64,000 bases of DNA from Hyphomicrobium sp. MC1 (GCF_000253295.1 NC_015717.1:4092001-4156000); one strand, 5' to 3'; positions 15,983 through 24,201 are shown, counted from the first letter of the stretch. Numbers and translations: made by a program. Notes: a model not told the origin generated them from the letters alone.

Positions 15983-16900
15983 TCAGTGCTGACCTTCGAA
16001 GTCGTCCCAGGGTGGTGATTTGCCGAAGCGATCGACGAGAAAATCAATGAAGACTCGGGTTTTCGCGGCCAGATAGCGGTTCGGCGCGTAGAGTGCGTGA
16101 ATAGTGAGGTCTGATGGCCGATTGTCGGGAAGGACGAGCTTCAGCCGTCCGGCAGCAATGTCCTGGCCCACGATAAATGTCGGCAAGTTTGCGATGCCGA
16201 TGCCTTGCACGGCTGCGTCGCGCAGCACATCGCCATTGTTCGATGCCAGGCACGCGCCGATGGCGACGGAGACGGGCTGGCCCTTCTCGGTCAAGTGCCA
16301 GCGCTGCATCGATGTGGTGTGGCCGTAGCTCAGACATTTGTGATCGACCAGTTCGGCGGGCGTCTGCGGCATTCCGTGTTTTTCGAGGTATCCGGGCGAG
16401 GCGACGATCACGATCCGGGCCGGTGCGATCCGGCGGGCGATGAGGCTCGAGTCCGTCGGCGTCCCGATCCGCAGGGTGACGTCCGCGCCTTCTTCCAGCG
16501 GGTCGATGAAGCGATCGGTCAGCAGGAGTTCGACCTTGAGGTCATAATAGAGGGTCATGAAGTCGGAGATGGCCTTGCCGAGGTAGAGCATGCCGAACGA
16601 CATCGGTGCGTTGACCTTCAGGATGCCCTTTGGCTCGTCATGGAGGCGGGAGACCTGGGCCTCGGTTTCCTCGATCTGGGAGAGGATGGAAACACAACGC
16701 TCATAGTACGCAAGGCCGGCTTCGGTCGGGGTCACGCGCCTCGTGGTGCGGTCCAGGAGACGGGCGCCCAGCGCCTGCTCGAGCTCCATGACGCCCTTGC
16801 TGACGGCCGAGCGGGTCAGCCCCAGGCGACGCGCCGCCTCAGCGTAGCTGCCGCTGGAGACGACTTTCACCAGCGCTCTCATGGCGTCGAGCTTGTCCAT
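15983..16900 (-). CDS. LysR-family regulator of quinone-stress cluster
   Basis: The 305-residue product opens Met-Asp-Lys-Leu-Asp-Ala-Met, the usual start of this LysR subgroup; an upstream ATG at 16930 would add ten residues and overlaps a repeat. The HTH region has Tyr-Ala-Glu-Ala-Ala-Arg-Arg-Leu-Gly-Leu-Thr-Arg-Ser-Ala-Val-Ser-Lys. The effector domain follows to the end. The divergent wrbA gene begins 133 bases away, so this regulator probably senses quinones or related electrophiles and controls wrbA and the genes after it. No strong ribosome site for either start. Confidence 0.88.
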   Translation of the reverse strand: MDKLDAMRALVKVVSSGSYAEAARRLGLTRSAVSKGVMELEQALGARLLDRTTRRVTPTEAGLAYYERCVSILSQIEETEAQVSRLHDEPKGILKVNAPMSFGMLYLGKAISDFMTLYYDLKVELLLTDRFIDPLEEGADVTLRIGTPTDSSLIARRIAPARIVIVASPGYLEKHGMPQTPAELVDHKCLSYGHTTSMQRWHLTEKGQPVSVAIGACLASNNGDVLRDAAVQGIGIANLPTFIVGQDIAAGRLKLVLPDNRPSDLTIHALYAPNRYLAAKTRVFIDFLVDRFGKSPPWDDFEGQH

Positions 16901-16929
16901 TTGTATCCAAATCGGAAACAGATTGCTCA

Positions 16930-16945
16930 TATATTGATATATTGA
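16930..16945. promoter_or_regulatory. Tandem 8-bp repeat in LysR/wrbA divergent region
   Basis: TATATTGA is repeated twice without a gap, followed by G; on the minus strand this reads TCAATATA twice. It sits at or just before the LysR start and upstream of wrbA, where a LysR operator would be expected. The AT-rich repeat stands out in a GC-rich genome. Operator function is inferred from position only. Confidence 0.5.
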
Positions 16946-17033
16946 GCGATTTTCGTCAACGAGCCATATTCAGAACGTCGGAGGGCTGATGCCTCCGCAC
17001 AAAGCGAATTTCAAAGTGTCTGGAGGCATGCAT

Positions 17034-17633
17034 ATGACGAAGGTTTTGGTCCTCTATTATTCCAGCTACGGCCACATCGAGAAGATGGCGGAGGCGGTGG
17101 CGGCAGGCGCGCGCGAAGGCGGCGCCGAGGTGACGATCAAGCGAGTGCCCGAGCTAGTGCCGGAAGAGGTCGCGCGGCAGTCGCATTTCAAGCTCGATCA
17201 GGCGGCGCCGATTGCGACGGTCGATGAGCTTCCGAACTACGACGCGATCATCATCGGCGTGCCGACCCGCTTCGGCAACATGCCGGCCCAGATGAAAAAC
17301 TTTCTCGATCAGACGGGTGGTCTCTGGTTCGGCGGCAAGCTGATCGGCAAAGTCGGCAGCGTCTTCTCATCGACGGCTACGCAGCACGGCGGTCAGGAGA
17401 GCACGATCCTGTCGACGCATACGGTTCTGCTTCACCACGGCATGGTGATCGTCGGACTGCCGTACTCGTTTCAGGGGCAGATGGGCGTCAGCGAAGTGAC
17501 CGGCGGCTCGCCTTACGGCGCGACAACGATCGCGAACGGTGACGGCTCGCGTCAGCCCTCGGCCAACGAACTTGCAGGCGCCCAGTTCCAGGGCCGTCAC
17601 GTCGCGCAGATCGCGGCCATGCTGAAGGCGTAA
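17034..17633 (+). CDS. wrbA: NAD(P)H:quinone oxidoreductase WrbA
   Basis: This 199-residue flavodoxin-like protein carries FMN and reduces quinones by two electrons to hydroquinones, avoiding semiquinones. The phosphate loop Tyr-Tyr-Ser-Ser-Tyr-Gly-His-Ile is at residues 8-15; Pro-Thr-Arg-Phe-Gly-Asn-Met and the Ser-Thr-Ala-Thr-Gln-His-Gly-Gly-Gln-Glu segment are characteristic of WrbA. TGGAGG precedes the ATG. It is the first gene of a probable LysR-controlled series with a dioxygenase, an esterase and a flavin reductase, a set that resembles quinone-detoxification regulons. Confidence 0.95.
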   Translation: MTKVLVLYYSSYGHIEKMAEAVAAGAREGGAEVTIKRVPELVPEEVARQSHFKLDQAAPIATVDELPNYDAIIIGVPTRFGNMPAQMKNFLDQTGGLWFGGKLIGKVGSVFSSTATQHGGQESTILSTHTVLLHHGMVIVGLPYSFQGQMGVSEVTGGSPYGATTIANGDGSRQPSANELAGAQFQGRHVAQIAAMLKA

Positions 17634-17646
17634 GCCTCACCAATTC

Positions 17647-17673
17647 GGACCGTTGCCGAATTGGCGACGGTCC
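17647..17673 (+). terminator. Hairpin after wrbA
   Basis: An 11-bp stem with one G-T wobble (GGACCGTTGCC / GGCGACGGTCC) and loop GAATT follows the wrbA stop by 13 bases. No T-run follows, so it may be an attenuator or mRNA-stabilising element rather than a full terminator between wrbA and the dioxygenase gene. Confidence 0.5.
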
Positions 17674-17766
17674 GCTTCCACCGGCTCCGATTGAAGCGCC
17701 GGATCGACCCTCCACATAGCAGATCAACCTAGTGACATCTCGTGCGAACGAGAGAAAGGACAAGCC

Positions 17767-18702
17767 ATGTCTGGTATTCACCACATCACTGCGATCGCTG
17801 GCGATGCGTCCCACAATCTCGACTTCTACACGCGCGTTCTCGGCCTTCGCCTGGTCAAGAAGACCGTCAACTTCGACGATCCCGGCACCTATCACCTCTA
17901 CTTCGGTGATGAGACCGGCACGCCCGGCACGATCCTGACGTTCTTCCCGTGGGCACATGCGTCCAAGGGCCGGAATGGAGTCGGGATGGCGCAGCAGACG
18001 ATGTTTCGCATTCCCGAGACCGCGATTGGCTATTGGACACACCGCTTCGTCGAGAAGGGCGTGCCGCATGAGGCGATCGAGAAGCGCTTCGGACAGTCGG
18101 TCCTGCAGTTCACAGATCCGGACGGCATGAGCCTCGCTCTCGTCGGCGTGGCTGGTGCCGAAGCCGAGGCCGCTTGGACCGGCAGTGACGTTGCAGCGGA
18201 AAACGCTATTCGCGGTTTCCACGGCATCCGATTGTTGCTTGAAGACGTGAAGAGCACGGGCGATATCCTGACGGATGTGTTGGGCTTCACGGAAGCGGGC
18301 AGCGAGGGCAACGTCACGCGGTTCGTGGCGAAAGGCACGAAAACCGGAAGCGTCGTCGAAATCCACGAGGCGAAGGGCTTTCTTGCGGCTCGCATGGGCC
18401 GGGGCTCTGTCCATCACGTCGCGTTCCGCGCGGCGTCGGATGAAGAGCAGGCCGAGATGCGCAAGAAGCTCGTCGAGAACCATCGCATCCAGGCGACGGA
18501 ACAGATGGACCGCAACTACTTCCGGTCGATCTACTTCCGCGAGCCGGGCAGCGTGATTTTCGAGATCGCAACCGACCAACCAGGCTTTGCCGTCGATGAG
18601 CCGGTGGCCACCTTGGGACAGGCATTGAAACTGCCGTCGTTCCTTGAAGGTCAGCGGAAGGAAATCGAGGCAGTGCTGCAACCGTTGGAGAAGGCAGCAT
18701 GA
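17767..18702 (+). CDS. Ring-cleaving dioxygenase, VOC family (MhqO-like)
   Basis: This 311-residue protein has two glyoxalase/bleomycin-resistance (VOC) modules, residues 1-130 and 145-275. Likely Fe(II) ligands are His5 or His6, His216 and Glu266, the arrangement of PcpA/LinE-type hydroquinone dioxygenases and Bacillus MhqA/MhqO proteins. These open the ring of hydroquinones. Being next to WrbA, which makes hydroquinones, supports a two-step quinone detoxification; the exact substrate is not readable. GAGAGAAAGGA precedes the ATG, and its stop overlaps the next start by four bases. Confidence 0.88.
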   Translation: MSGIHHITAIAGDASHNLDFYTRVLGLRLVKKTVNFDDPGTYHLYFGDETGTPGTILTFFPWAHASKGRNGVGMAQQTMFRIPETAIGYWTHRFVEKGVPHEAIEKRFGQSVLQFTDPDGMSLALVGVAGAEAEAAWTGSDVAAENAIRGFHGIRLLLEDVKSTGDILTDVLGFTEAGSEGNVTRFVAKGTKTGSVVEIHEAKGFLAARMGRGSVHHVAFRAASDEEQAEMRKKLVENHRIQATEQMDRNYFRSIYFREPGSVIFEIATDQPGFAVDEPVATLGQALKLPSFLEGQRKEIEAVLQPLEKAA

Positions 18703-19316
18703 CGACAAACGTCATTCGTGCGGGCGCACCTTTGGGTGCCGCCCGTGCGGCGATGATCTTGGTTCACGGACGTGGAGCAAGTGCCGAGGGTATGCTCGGC
18801 CTTGCGGACGCATTCGAAGCCAGCGACATCGCCTATGTCGCTCCGCAGGCGCGTTCGGGCAGTTGGTATCCGCAGTCTTTCATGGCGCCGATTGCCCAGA
18901 ACGAGCCGCATCTCAGCAGCGCTCTGAAAACGCTTTCGGACGTCGTCGCGGATGTCGAGCGGCAGGGCGTGCCGTCCGAGAAGATCGTGCTTTTAGGATT
19001 TTCCCAGGGCGCGTGCCTCGCGCTCGAGTTCGCAGCCCGGAACGCTCGCCGTTTCGGCGGCGTCGCAGGCTTGAGCGGCGGCTTGATCGGACCAGAAGGA
19101 ACGCCGCGTACTTATGCAGGCTCTCTCGCGGGCACGCCGGTATTCCTCGGATGCAGCGATGTCGACTTTCACATTCCGCTCAAGCGGGTGAACGAGTCGG
19201 CAGAGGTTCTTAAGGCGCTCGGCGGTAACGTGACGGAGATCATCTACCCCGGCATGGGCCACACGATCGTGCAGGACGAGGTTGAGCACGTTAAGAAGAT
19301 CCTCAGGGATCTCTAA
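18699..19316 (+). CDS. Carboxylesterase/phospholipase (MhqD-like)
   Basis: This 205-residue alpha/beta hydrolase is of the carboxylesterase 2 family. The nucleophile is Ser102 in Gly-Phe-Ser-Gln-Gly; Asp156 and His188 (Gly-Met-Gly-His-Thr) complete the triad, and His-Gly-Arg-Gly near residue 23 forms the oxyanion loop. ATGA overlap with the dioxygenase gene shows translational coupling. In Bacillus, a similar hydrolase (MhqD) is coinduced with a ring-cleaving dioxygenase by quinones, so the same pairing here suggests action on a ring-cleavage product, though this is inference. Confidence 0.88.
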   Translation: MTTNVIRAGAPLGAARAAMILVHGRGASAEGMLGLADAFEASDIAYVAPQARSGSWYPQSFMAPIAQNEPHLSSALKTLSDVVADVERQGVPSEKIVLLGFSQGACLALEFAARNARRFGGVAGLSGGLIGPEGTPRTYAGSLAGTPVFLGCSDVDFHIPLKRVNESAEVLKALGGNVTEIIYPGMGHTIVQDEVEHVKKILRDL

Positions 19317-19340
19317 CGGCCGCACAGGACAGGTGTTGGA

Positions 19341-19982
19341 ATGGACTTCGACTTCGAAACACTTGCAGCGGACGATCGCTACAAGCTTCTCACCAGCACG
19401 ATCGTTCCGCGGCCCATCGCCTGGGTAACGACACGAGCAAAGAACGGCGCCCGCAATGCGGCGCCGTTCAGCTTTTTCAACGCCATGGGCAAGGACCCGG
19501 CGCTGCTTGCCGTCGGCATCATGACCGACGGCGACGGCAGCATGAAGGACACCGCCCGCAATATCCTCGACACGGGGGAGTTCGTGGTCAATCTCGTGCC
19601 GCGCGTGGCGGCGGAGGCGATGAATTTAACGTCGCTCGATGCGCCGCCGGATGTCGACGAGCTTGCATTGACCGAGCTTGAGACGGTCCCGTCGCTCAAG
19701 GTCAATCCAGAGCGGATTGCGATCAGTCCGGTTTCGTTCGAATGCCGGCTGCATACGCCGCTCATATTTTCCAACCAGCTGCTCGCGATTGGCGAAGTCG
19801 TGCAGGCACATATTGCCGACGAGGCCATGCTCGACCCGGCGAAGCTCTATGTCGACACGCCGAAACTCGATCTGATCTCGCGGCTCCACGGCCGCGGGCT
19901 CTATGGAACGGCGGAGACGGCGTTTCAGATGCAGCGGCCCCGGTCGCATGACGCGCTGAAAAAGGAAAAGGCGCGAGATTGA
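19341..19982 (+). CDS. Flavin reductase-like, FMN-binding split barrel
   Basis: This 213-residue protein of the flavin reductase domain family has Val-Pro-Arg-Pro-Ile-Ala-Trp-Val-Thr-Thr near residues 22-31, Ala-Ala-Pro-Phe-Ser-Phe-Phe-Asn near 42, and Asn-Ile-Leu-Asp-Thr-Gly-Glu-Phe-Val-Val-Asn near 74, all typical of the FMN-binding barrel. It lies 24 bases after the esterase gene in the same direction and ends at a strong hairpin, so it is likely the last gene of the quinone-stress series. Members reduce flavins with NAD(P)H or act as two-component partners; which applies is unclear. Confidence 0.85.
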   Translation: MDFDFETLAADDRYKLLTSTIVPRPIAWVTTRAKNGARNAAPFSFFNAMGKDPALLAVGIMTDGDGSMKDTARNILDTGEFVVNLVPRVAAEAMNLTSLDAPPDVDELALTELETVPSLKVNPERIAISPVSFECRLHTPLIFSNQLLAIGEVVQAHIADEAMLDPAKLYVDTPKLDLISRLHGRGLYGTAETAFQMQRPRSHDALKKEKARD

Positions 19983-19994
19983 TCTCGCGCCTTT
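19967..19994. terminator. Bidirectional terminator
   Basis: A 13-bp perfect stem (arms 19967-19979 and 19982-19994) starts with AAA and ends with TTT, so each strand has a short T-run at the stem foot. It covers the stop of the flavin reductase gene and lies before the stop of the convergent dps gene, serving both. Confidence 0.8.
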
Positions 19995-20027
19995 GTCCGA
20001 ATTTCGTTAGTGGACCGCGAGCGTTTC

Positions 20028-20561
20028 TTACGCTTCGTGCGGAATATTCCGGGTCGATTCGAAGAGGAACCACACGCGGCGTTCGGCTTCGTCGATCCAG
20101 TTTTCGAGAAGGCTCGCCGTAGCGACATCACCATGCTCGTCGCAGAGATCGTGGAGCTGGCGCATTTCGTCCGCCAGCTGCAGATTGTCGTCGCGAAGCT
20201 CTGCCAGCATATCGTTCGGCGAAACGAAATCGGCGTCGTTGTCGAGAATGCGCTTTTGGCTGTTGATCTGGCCGATGGAGCGGATCGTCGTACCGCCGAG
20301 TTTGCGGGCGCGTTCAGCGATATCGTCCGTCGCCGCAAAAATCTGCTCGCTCTGATCGTCGAGAAGCAAATGGTAGCTCCGGAAATTCGGGCCGGACATA
20401 TGCCAGTGGAAGTTCTTCGTCTTGATGTAGAGCGCGAAGAAGTCGGCGAGCAGCGCCGAGAGCGACGCGGAGATATCCTTGATGGCGTTGTCAGAGAAGT
20501 GCGACGGCGTATCGAGTGGAGCCTTACGCCGGGATTTGGTCGTATCCGCTTTCATGTTCAT
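20028..20561 (-). CDS. dps: DNA-binding ferritin-like protein Dps
   Basis: This 177-residue protein forms dodecamers that oxidise and store iron and protect DNA in starvation or peroxide stress. The intersubunit ferroxidase residues fit the family spacing: His52, His64, Asp79 and Glu83, within Lys-Asn-Phe-His-Trp-His-Met-Ser-Gly. The N-terminal tail is Lys/Arg-rich, which usually gives DNA binding. AAGGAAGAG lies before the start; the second Met (residue 3) has better spacing and may be the real start. Convergent with the flavin reductase gene. Oxidative-stress control is plausible given the neighbourhood. Confidence 0.95.
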   Translation of the reverse strand: MNMKADTTKSRRKAPLDTPSHFSDNAIKDISASLSALLADFFALYIKTKNFHWHMSGPNFRSYHLLLDDQSEQIFAATDDIAERARKLGGTTIRSIGQINSQKRILDNDADFVSPNDMLAELRDDNLQLADEMRQLHDLCDEHGDVATASLLENWIDEAERRVWFLFESTRNIPHEA

Positions 20562-20643
20562 CTCTTCCTTGGCTATGCGTTGGGGGGGTGTGAAAAGGGC
20601 TTTGTAATTGATCAGGCGGTAGATACCGCCACATTGATCGAGG

Positions 20644-21039
20644 TCATCCAGCAGCCTCCTCGACGACGACTTTAATCAATGAGCACATTTTTTCTACGGT
20701 TGGCTGAATGGCGGGCGGAAGGTCATATCTTTTCGCGAGCCAGACTAAATCCTGATACGAAATCCATGTCGCGGAGCGCTCGTCCTGCCAGACCAACGCC
20801 TTCAGAGGCAGGTCCAAGCCGATGGTCTGCTCACTTTGCATAAGCACGGTGCCCGCCTTCGGGTTTCCGAAGAATAGCACTTCTGTCGGTCGGAGATCGA
20901 GGCCGGCTGCCGTTGCGCCCGCTTCATGGTCTATGCGTGCAAAAACCGTCATGCCGTGGCTGGACGCGGTCGCCGCCAGCCGGTCGGCCGTCTCCTTTGG
21001 ACCATGGGAGCTTTGGAGAGTGATCAATCCTTCGACCAT
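20644..21039 (-). CDS. DUF302 domain protein
   Basis: The 131-residue product is almost wholly a DUF302 domain: Thr-Ala-Asp-Arg-Leu near residue 18, Val-Phe-Ala-Arg-Ile-Asp-His near 32, Phe-Phe-Gly-Asn-Pro-Lys-Ala-Gly-Thr near 56, Leu-Pro-Leu-Lys-Ala-Leu-Val-Trp near 77, then Val-Trp-Leu-Ala-Lys-Arg-Tyr. No signal peptide. Function of DUF302 is not established; members often neighbour redox or cation-stress genes. The ribosome site is weak. It is in line with dps but separated by 82 bases. Confidence 0.85.
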   Translation of the reverse strand: MVEGLITLQSSHGPKETADRLAATASSHGMTVFARIDHEAGATAAGLDLRPTEVLFFGNPKAGTVLMQSEQTIGLDLPLKALVWQDERSATWISYQDLVWLAKRYDLPPAIQPTVEKMCSLIKVVVEEAAG

Positions 21040-21248
21040 TTTTGCCGACGCTTCTTCCGGTTCCGGCGCGAGATTTTGGGGCCGCCACTGTTAGCTCCGA
21101 CCGCCGGTCATTGTCCACCGGGCCCGACGCAAAATCGTGCATTCAGAAAAATTGCGACAAATGCCACCGCTTGGCGGCTCTCGCGGGTGACGACATTCGG
21201 GCGGTCGTCTAATCGTGTCTGGACTAATCCGACTCAAAGAGGGGAAGA

Positions 21249-21962
21249 ATGATGCCGCGCCTTATGACGCTGCCGGCCGTGCCGGCCGTATTGAGTATTA
21301 CGGCTGGCTACGTCGATACGTCGAGCTTTCTCGCTTTGAGTGGGCTCTTCACTTCACATGTAACGGGAAACTTCGTGACGCTCGGGGCATCGCTTGCCCA
21401 GGGTTCATCGGATACAATTGCCAAGATATTAGCACTGCCGCTTTTCTGCGCGGTGGTGTTTGCGACGCGACTACTGCGTTTCCAGCTTGAGAAAAGCGGC
21501 CTGCCGATTCTCGGCATCTGGCTTACGCTTCAATTCATTTTGATGACGATTGCCGGCGTGCTTGCCGTTCGCTACGGCCCCTTCCCCGATGCGGATACGG
21601 TTCCCGCCGTCGCTGTCGGTCTTATTCTGGTCGTGGCGATGGCCATTCAAAATGCGTTCCATCGCATTCACCTTGCGAACTATCCGCCGACGACCATCAT
21701 GACCGGGACGACAACGCAGGCGATGCTCGATCTTGCCGATCTCGTTCATGGCGTGTCCGTCGATAAGAAGCCAGCCGTGACGGCACGGGTCACCAACTTG
21801 CTCAACGGCATCGTGGCCTTCGCGCTCGGTTGCGCAGCCGCTGCCGTGACTTATGCTCACGTCAAAGAGTGGGTTTTCATCGGCGCTCCAATTTTCGCAG
21901 CGATGACGATCGGCTTCTATATTCGGGAAAAGTCTATCGGCGCGCGATCTGGGTCGGCATGA
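21249..21962 (+). CDS. DUF1275 (YoaK-type) membrane protein
   Basis: This 237-residue inner-membrane protein has six hydrophobic helices. The family signature is clear: Gly-Tyr-Val-Asp-Thr-Ser-Ser-Phe-Leu near residue 20, then Thr-Ser-His-Val-Thr-Gly-Asn near 35, and Met-Ala-Ile-Gln-Asn-Ala then Thr-Thr-Ile-Met-Thr-Gly-Thr near 150. AGGGGAAGA precedes two adjacent ATGs; the second has better spacing. A transport role is suspected for the family but no substrate is known. It ends 49 bases from the convergent SDR stop. Confidence 0.9.
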   Translation: MMPRLMTLPAVPAVLSITAGYVDTSSFLALSGLFTSHVTGNFVTLGASLAQGSSDTIAKILALPLFCAVVFATRLLRFQLEKSGLPILGIWLTLQFILMTIAGVLAVRYGPFPDADTVPAVAVGLILVVAMAIQNAFHRIHLANYPPTTIMTGTTTQAMLDLADLVHGVSVDKKPAVTARVTNLLNGIVAFALGCAAAAVTYAHVKEWVFIGAPIFAAMTIGFYIREKSIGARSGSA

Positions 21963-22011
21963 AAAACGCCGACATTCGTCTGGCAGCGTTTCCGTATTGC
22001 ATGTGCCGGTA

Positions 22012-22818
22012 TCAAGCGTGGGCGTGGGCTTCCGTGTAGCGCGGCGCCGGCTTGCTAAGGGAGAGATTGGGACGAAGCGCCAGACGCGCGGCATTGAGAT
22101 CGTTCCAGTCCTTGATGTTTGGTAGCGCCGGGATCGTGACCAATTCGCCGAGGTCCAAGCCTGCGAGCGCCGCATCGACCATCGGCTCGACGTCCATGAT
22201 CATTTCCGGCGGATATTTGTTGACGTCGATGCCTGCACGTTCCCAGATTTCCGTTCGCGTCGCGCCGGGAAGGACGGCTTGAACGCGCACGCCGGCATCC
22301 GATAGCTCAGTATTGAGCGTGAGGGACAGATTCAGAACGTAGGCTTTCGAAGCGCAGTAGACGGCGCTGGCGATTTCAGGCGCAAGAGCCAGGACCGATG
22401 ATACGTTGATGAGAGTGCCCGACTTTTTTCCGGAGAAGTTGGCAGCGGCAGCCGACGCCAAATGCGTCACCGCAGTGATGTTCAGATCAATCAGCCGGTC
22501 GGTGAGGGCGAGGTCGGCATTAGCCATGGCGCCGTTGTAGCCTATGCCCGCATTGTTCAGCAGAAGCGTTATCGCTTTGTCTTCCTGCAACCGCTTGGTG
22601 ATAGCGGCGAGATCGGTCTTCGAAGTCAGGTCGGCAGCGGCGACCTCGACCGACCTGCCAGTTTCGGATTTGATACGTTGGGCAAGTGCTTCGAGCCGCT
22701 GTGCATCCCGTGCCACGAGCAGTAAATCATACCCACGCTTGGCAAGCCGATCGGCGTACACAGCGCCGATGCCCGATGAGGCGCCGGTGACAAGGGCCGT
22801 TCCCTTAGAATTCGACAT
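22012..22818 (-). CDS. Short-chain dehydrogenase/reductase
   Basis: This 268-residue classical SDR has Thr-Gly-Ala-Ser-Ser-Gly-Ile-Gly at residues 11-18, Asn-Asn-Ala-Gly near 89, catalytic Ser in Asn-Val-Ser-Ser near 139, and Tyr-Cys-Ala-Ser-Lys near 154. An Arg at the end of the second strand (Ala-Arg-Asp) hints at NADP preference. GGA lies seven bases upstream of the ATG. The 141-base region upstream, before the TetR stop, contains a perfect AT-rich palindrome, so this SDR is a likely TetR target. Substrate unknown. Confidence 0.9.
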   Translation of the reverse strand: MSNSKGTALVTGASSGIGAVYADRLAKRGYDLLLVARDAQRLEALAQRIKSETGRSVEVAAADLTSKTDLAAITKRLQEDKAITLLLNNAGIGYNGAMANADLALTDRLIDLNITAVTHLASAAAANFSGKKSGTLINVSSVLALAPEIASAVYCASKAYVLNLSLTLNTELSDAGVRVQAVLPGATRTEIWERAGIDVNKYPPEMIMDVEPMVDAALAGLDLGELVTIPALPNIKDWNDLNAARLALRPNLSLSKPAPRYTEAHAHA

Positions 22819-22880
22819 TTGACGTTCCTTTTGTTGTCGTCGTGTGAATTTCGAAATGGCGAGGCTTCGCCAATATATAT

Positions 22881-22901
22881 ATTTTATACATCATATAAAA
22901 T
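22881..22901. promoter_or_regulatory. Perfect palindrome upstream of SDR, likely TetR operator
   Basis: ATTTTATA and TATAAAAT are separated by five bases, giving a 21-base perfect inverted repeat about 62 bases before the SDR start and downstream of the TetR gene. Length and symmetry match a TetR-family dimer site. Which regulator binds is inferred from the adjacent TetR gene. Confidence 0.6.
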
Positions 22902-22958
22902 GGCGTACAGAATTATCATCTTGGCCAACCGGCCTAGCAGCTGCCATTCGAAACTTCG

Positions 22959-23552
22959 TCAGGTGTCCAATAGGGCGTCCCGCACCGCCTGCATAATCTC
23001 GTCGGAGACGGGCGAGCCCTTCGTCGATCGCGATAGAACCACTGCCCCGACGAGCATGGCGATCTGTGCTAAAGCATCTTCGCGCGCGGCGGCTTTGTCC
23101 TTCCTTTTGCGTGACAGAAGCGGTGTCAACCGCTCGACCATCACGTTAAAACCGGCGGCAAATGCCGTTCTGATCTGGCCTTTGGGGTTTTCGCGTGCCA
23201 TGTCTCCGCACATGGCGGCGGCCGGACAACCGAGGCCGATGGCGTCGCGGTGTGCTTTCGTCGTGTAGCGTTTGATAAATTCCACTCGCGCTGATTTTTT
23301 ATCGGCGCCGTTGCGTTGCTCGATCCCGTCGTAAATGCTGCGGCGCTCTTTAAACGCGCGTTCACAGGCCTCGGCGACGAGCGCCTCTTTCGAATCGAAA
23401 TGACCGTAAAATCCGCCGTGTGTCAGGCCGGCTTCCGCCATGACGGCGGGAACGCTCACACCGTCGATGCCGTACTCAAGAAAGAGCTTCGATGCTGCAT
23501 TGAGCACGTCTTCGCGGTGTTGATCTGCTTCCTTGCGCGATACTCGCGGCAT
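22959..23552 (-). CDS. TetR/AcrR-family regulator
   Basis: The 197-residue product has an N-terminal HTH (residues 10-56) with Leu-Phe-Leu-Glu-Tyr-Gly-Ile-Asp-Gly-Val-Ser-Val-Pro-Ala-Val-Met-Ala-Glu-Ala-Gly followed by Leu-Thr-His-Gly-Gly-Phe-Tyr-Gly-His-Phe-Asp-Ser-Lys, typical of the AcuR/NemR-like branch. The ligand domain contains Gly-Cys-Pro-Ala-Ala near residue 112, whose Cys is a candidate electrophile sensor as in NemR-type proteins. AAGGAG precedes the ATG. It lies between a thioesterase gene and an SDR gene in the same direction. Confidence 0.9.
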   Translation of the reverse strand: MPRVSRKEADQHREDVLNAASKLFLEYGIDGVSVPAVMAEAGLTHGGFYGHFDSKEALVAEACERAFKERRSIYDGIEQRNGADKKSARVEFIKRYTTKAHRDAIGLGCPAAAMCGDMARENPKGQIRTAFAAGFNVMVERLTPLLSRKRKDKAAAREDALAQIAMLVGAVVLSRSTKGSPVSDEIMQAVRDALLDT

Positions 23553-23570
23553 TCTTTTTTCTCCTTGGGC

Positions 23571-24056
23571 CTAAGCGTGGGTCGACGCGCCGTTGCGTTG
23601 GCCCATGACCAAGCATGTCTCTGTCCCGTGAGCGACAAGGTTCCCTTCCTTGTCGAAAGCCTTCCCTTCCGAACTCGCAATGCGACCGCCGAGCGAAAGC
23701 ACGACGCCTTCACACCGCAGGACACCCGTCGAGGCAAAAACTGGACGCACGAAATTGGTCTTGAGTTCCAGCGTCGTATACGATTGTCCGGCGGGCAACA
23801 TGGATTGAATAGCACACGCCATTGCGGTGTCGAGAAGGGTTGCAATCCAGCCACCGTGAACCGTCCCCATCGGGTTATAAAATTGCTCAGTTGGCGTCCC
23901 TTCGAAAACGATACGGCCGATCTCAATCTCTTTCGGCAAAATTCCGGTCGCGCGGCTGAATGGCGGCGCGATAAGCGCACCATCCCGCAGCGCAACAAGA
24001 AAATCCAATCCTGACATCGCTGCCGCAACATGGGGCGACACAATCCCGGTCTTCAT
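23571..24056 (-). CDS. PaaI-family acyl-CoA thioesterase
   Basis: Read from the ATG with GGATGA upstream, the 161-residue product is a hotdog-fold thioesterase. The diagnostic segment is Asn-Pro-Met-Gly-Thr-Val-His-Gly-Gly-Trp-Ile-Ala-Thr-Leu-Leu-Asp near residues 60-75, in which the HGG turn and the downstream Asp/Thr form the active site. The frame stays open to 24170, but the extra residues resemble promoter sequence. It is divergent from an acetyl-CoA acetyltransferase-type thiolase and just upstream of the TetR gene, so it may work on acyl-CoA products of the same pathway. Confidence 0.85.
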   Translation of the reverse strand: MKTGIVSPHVAAAMSGLDFLVALRDGALIAPPFSRATGILPKEIEIGRIVFEGTPTEQFYNPMGTVHGGWIATLLDTAMACAIQSMLPAGQSYTTLELKTNFVRPVFASTGVLRCEGVVLSLGGRIASSEGKAFDKEGNLVAHGTETCLVMGQRNGASTHA

Positions 24057-24201
24057 CGGCTCATCCAATTTCGTTTTCTCGCGGCGCGCGTTGAGGTGCG
24101 TCAACATTCGGCGTTGCGGGGCGATGCACTCACTTGCATTACGTCTATCATATATTATGTCGGCCATCATGAATAGCCAAGAAGGCGGAGGAGCCCCACC
24201 A

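Noticed and set aside
17488..18708. Minus-strand frame of about 400 codons opposite wrbA and the dioxygenase gene
   Set aside because: No ribosome site or domain; both plus-strand genes have full catalytic motifs.
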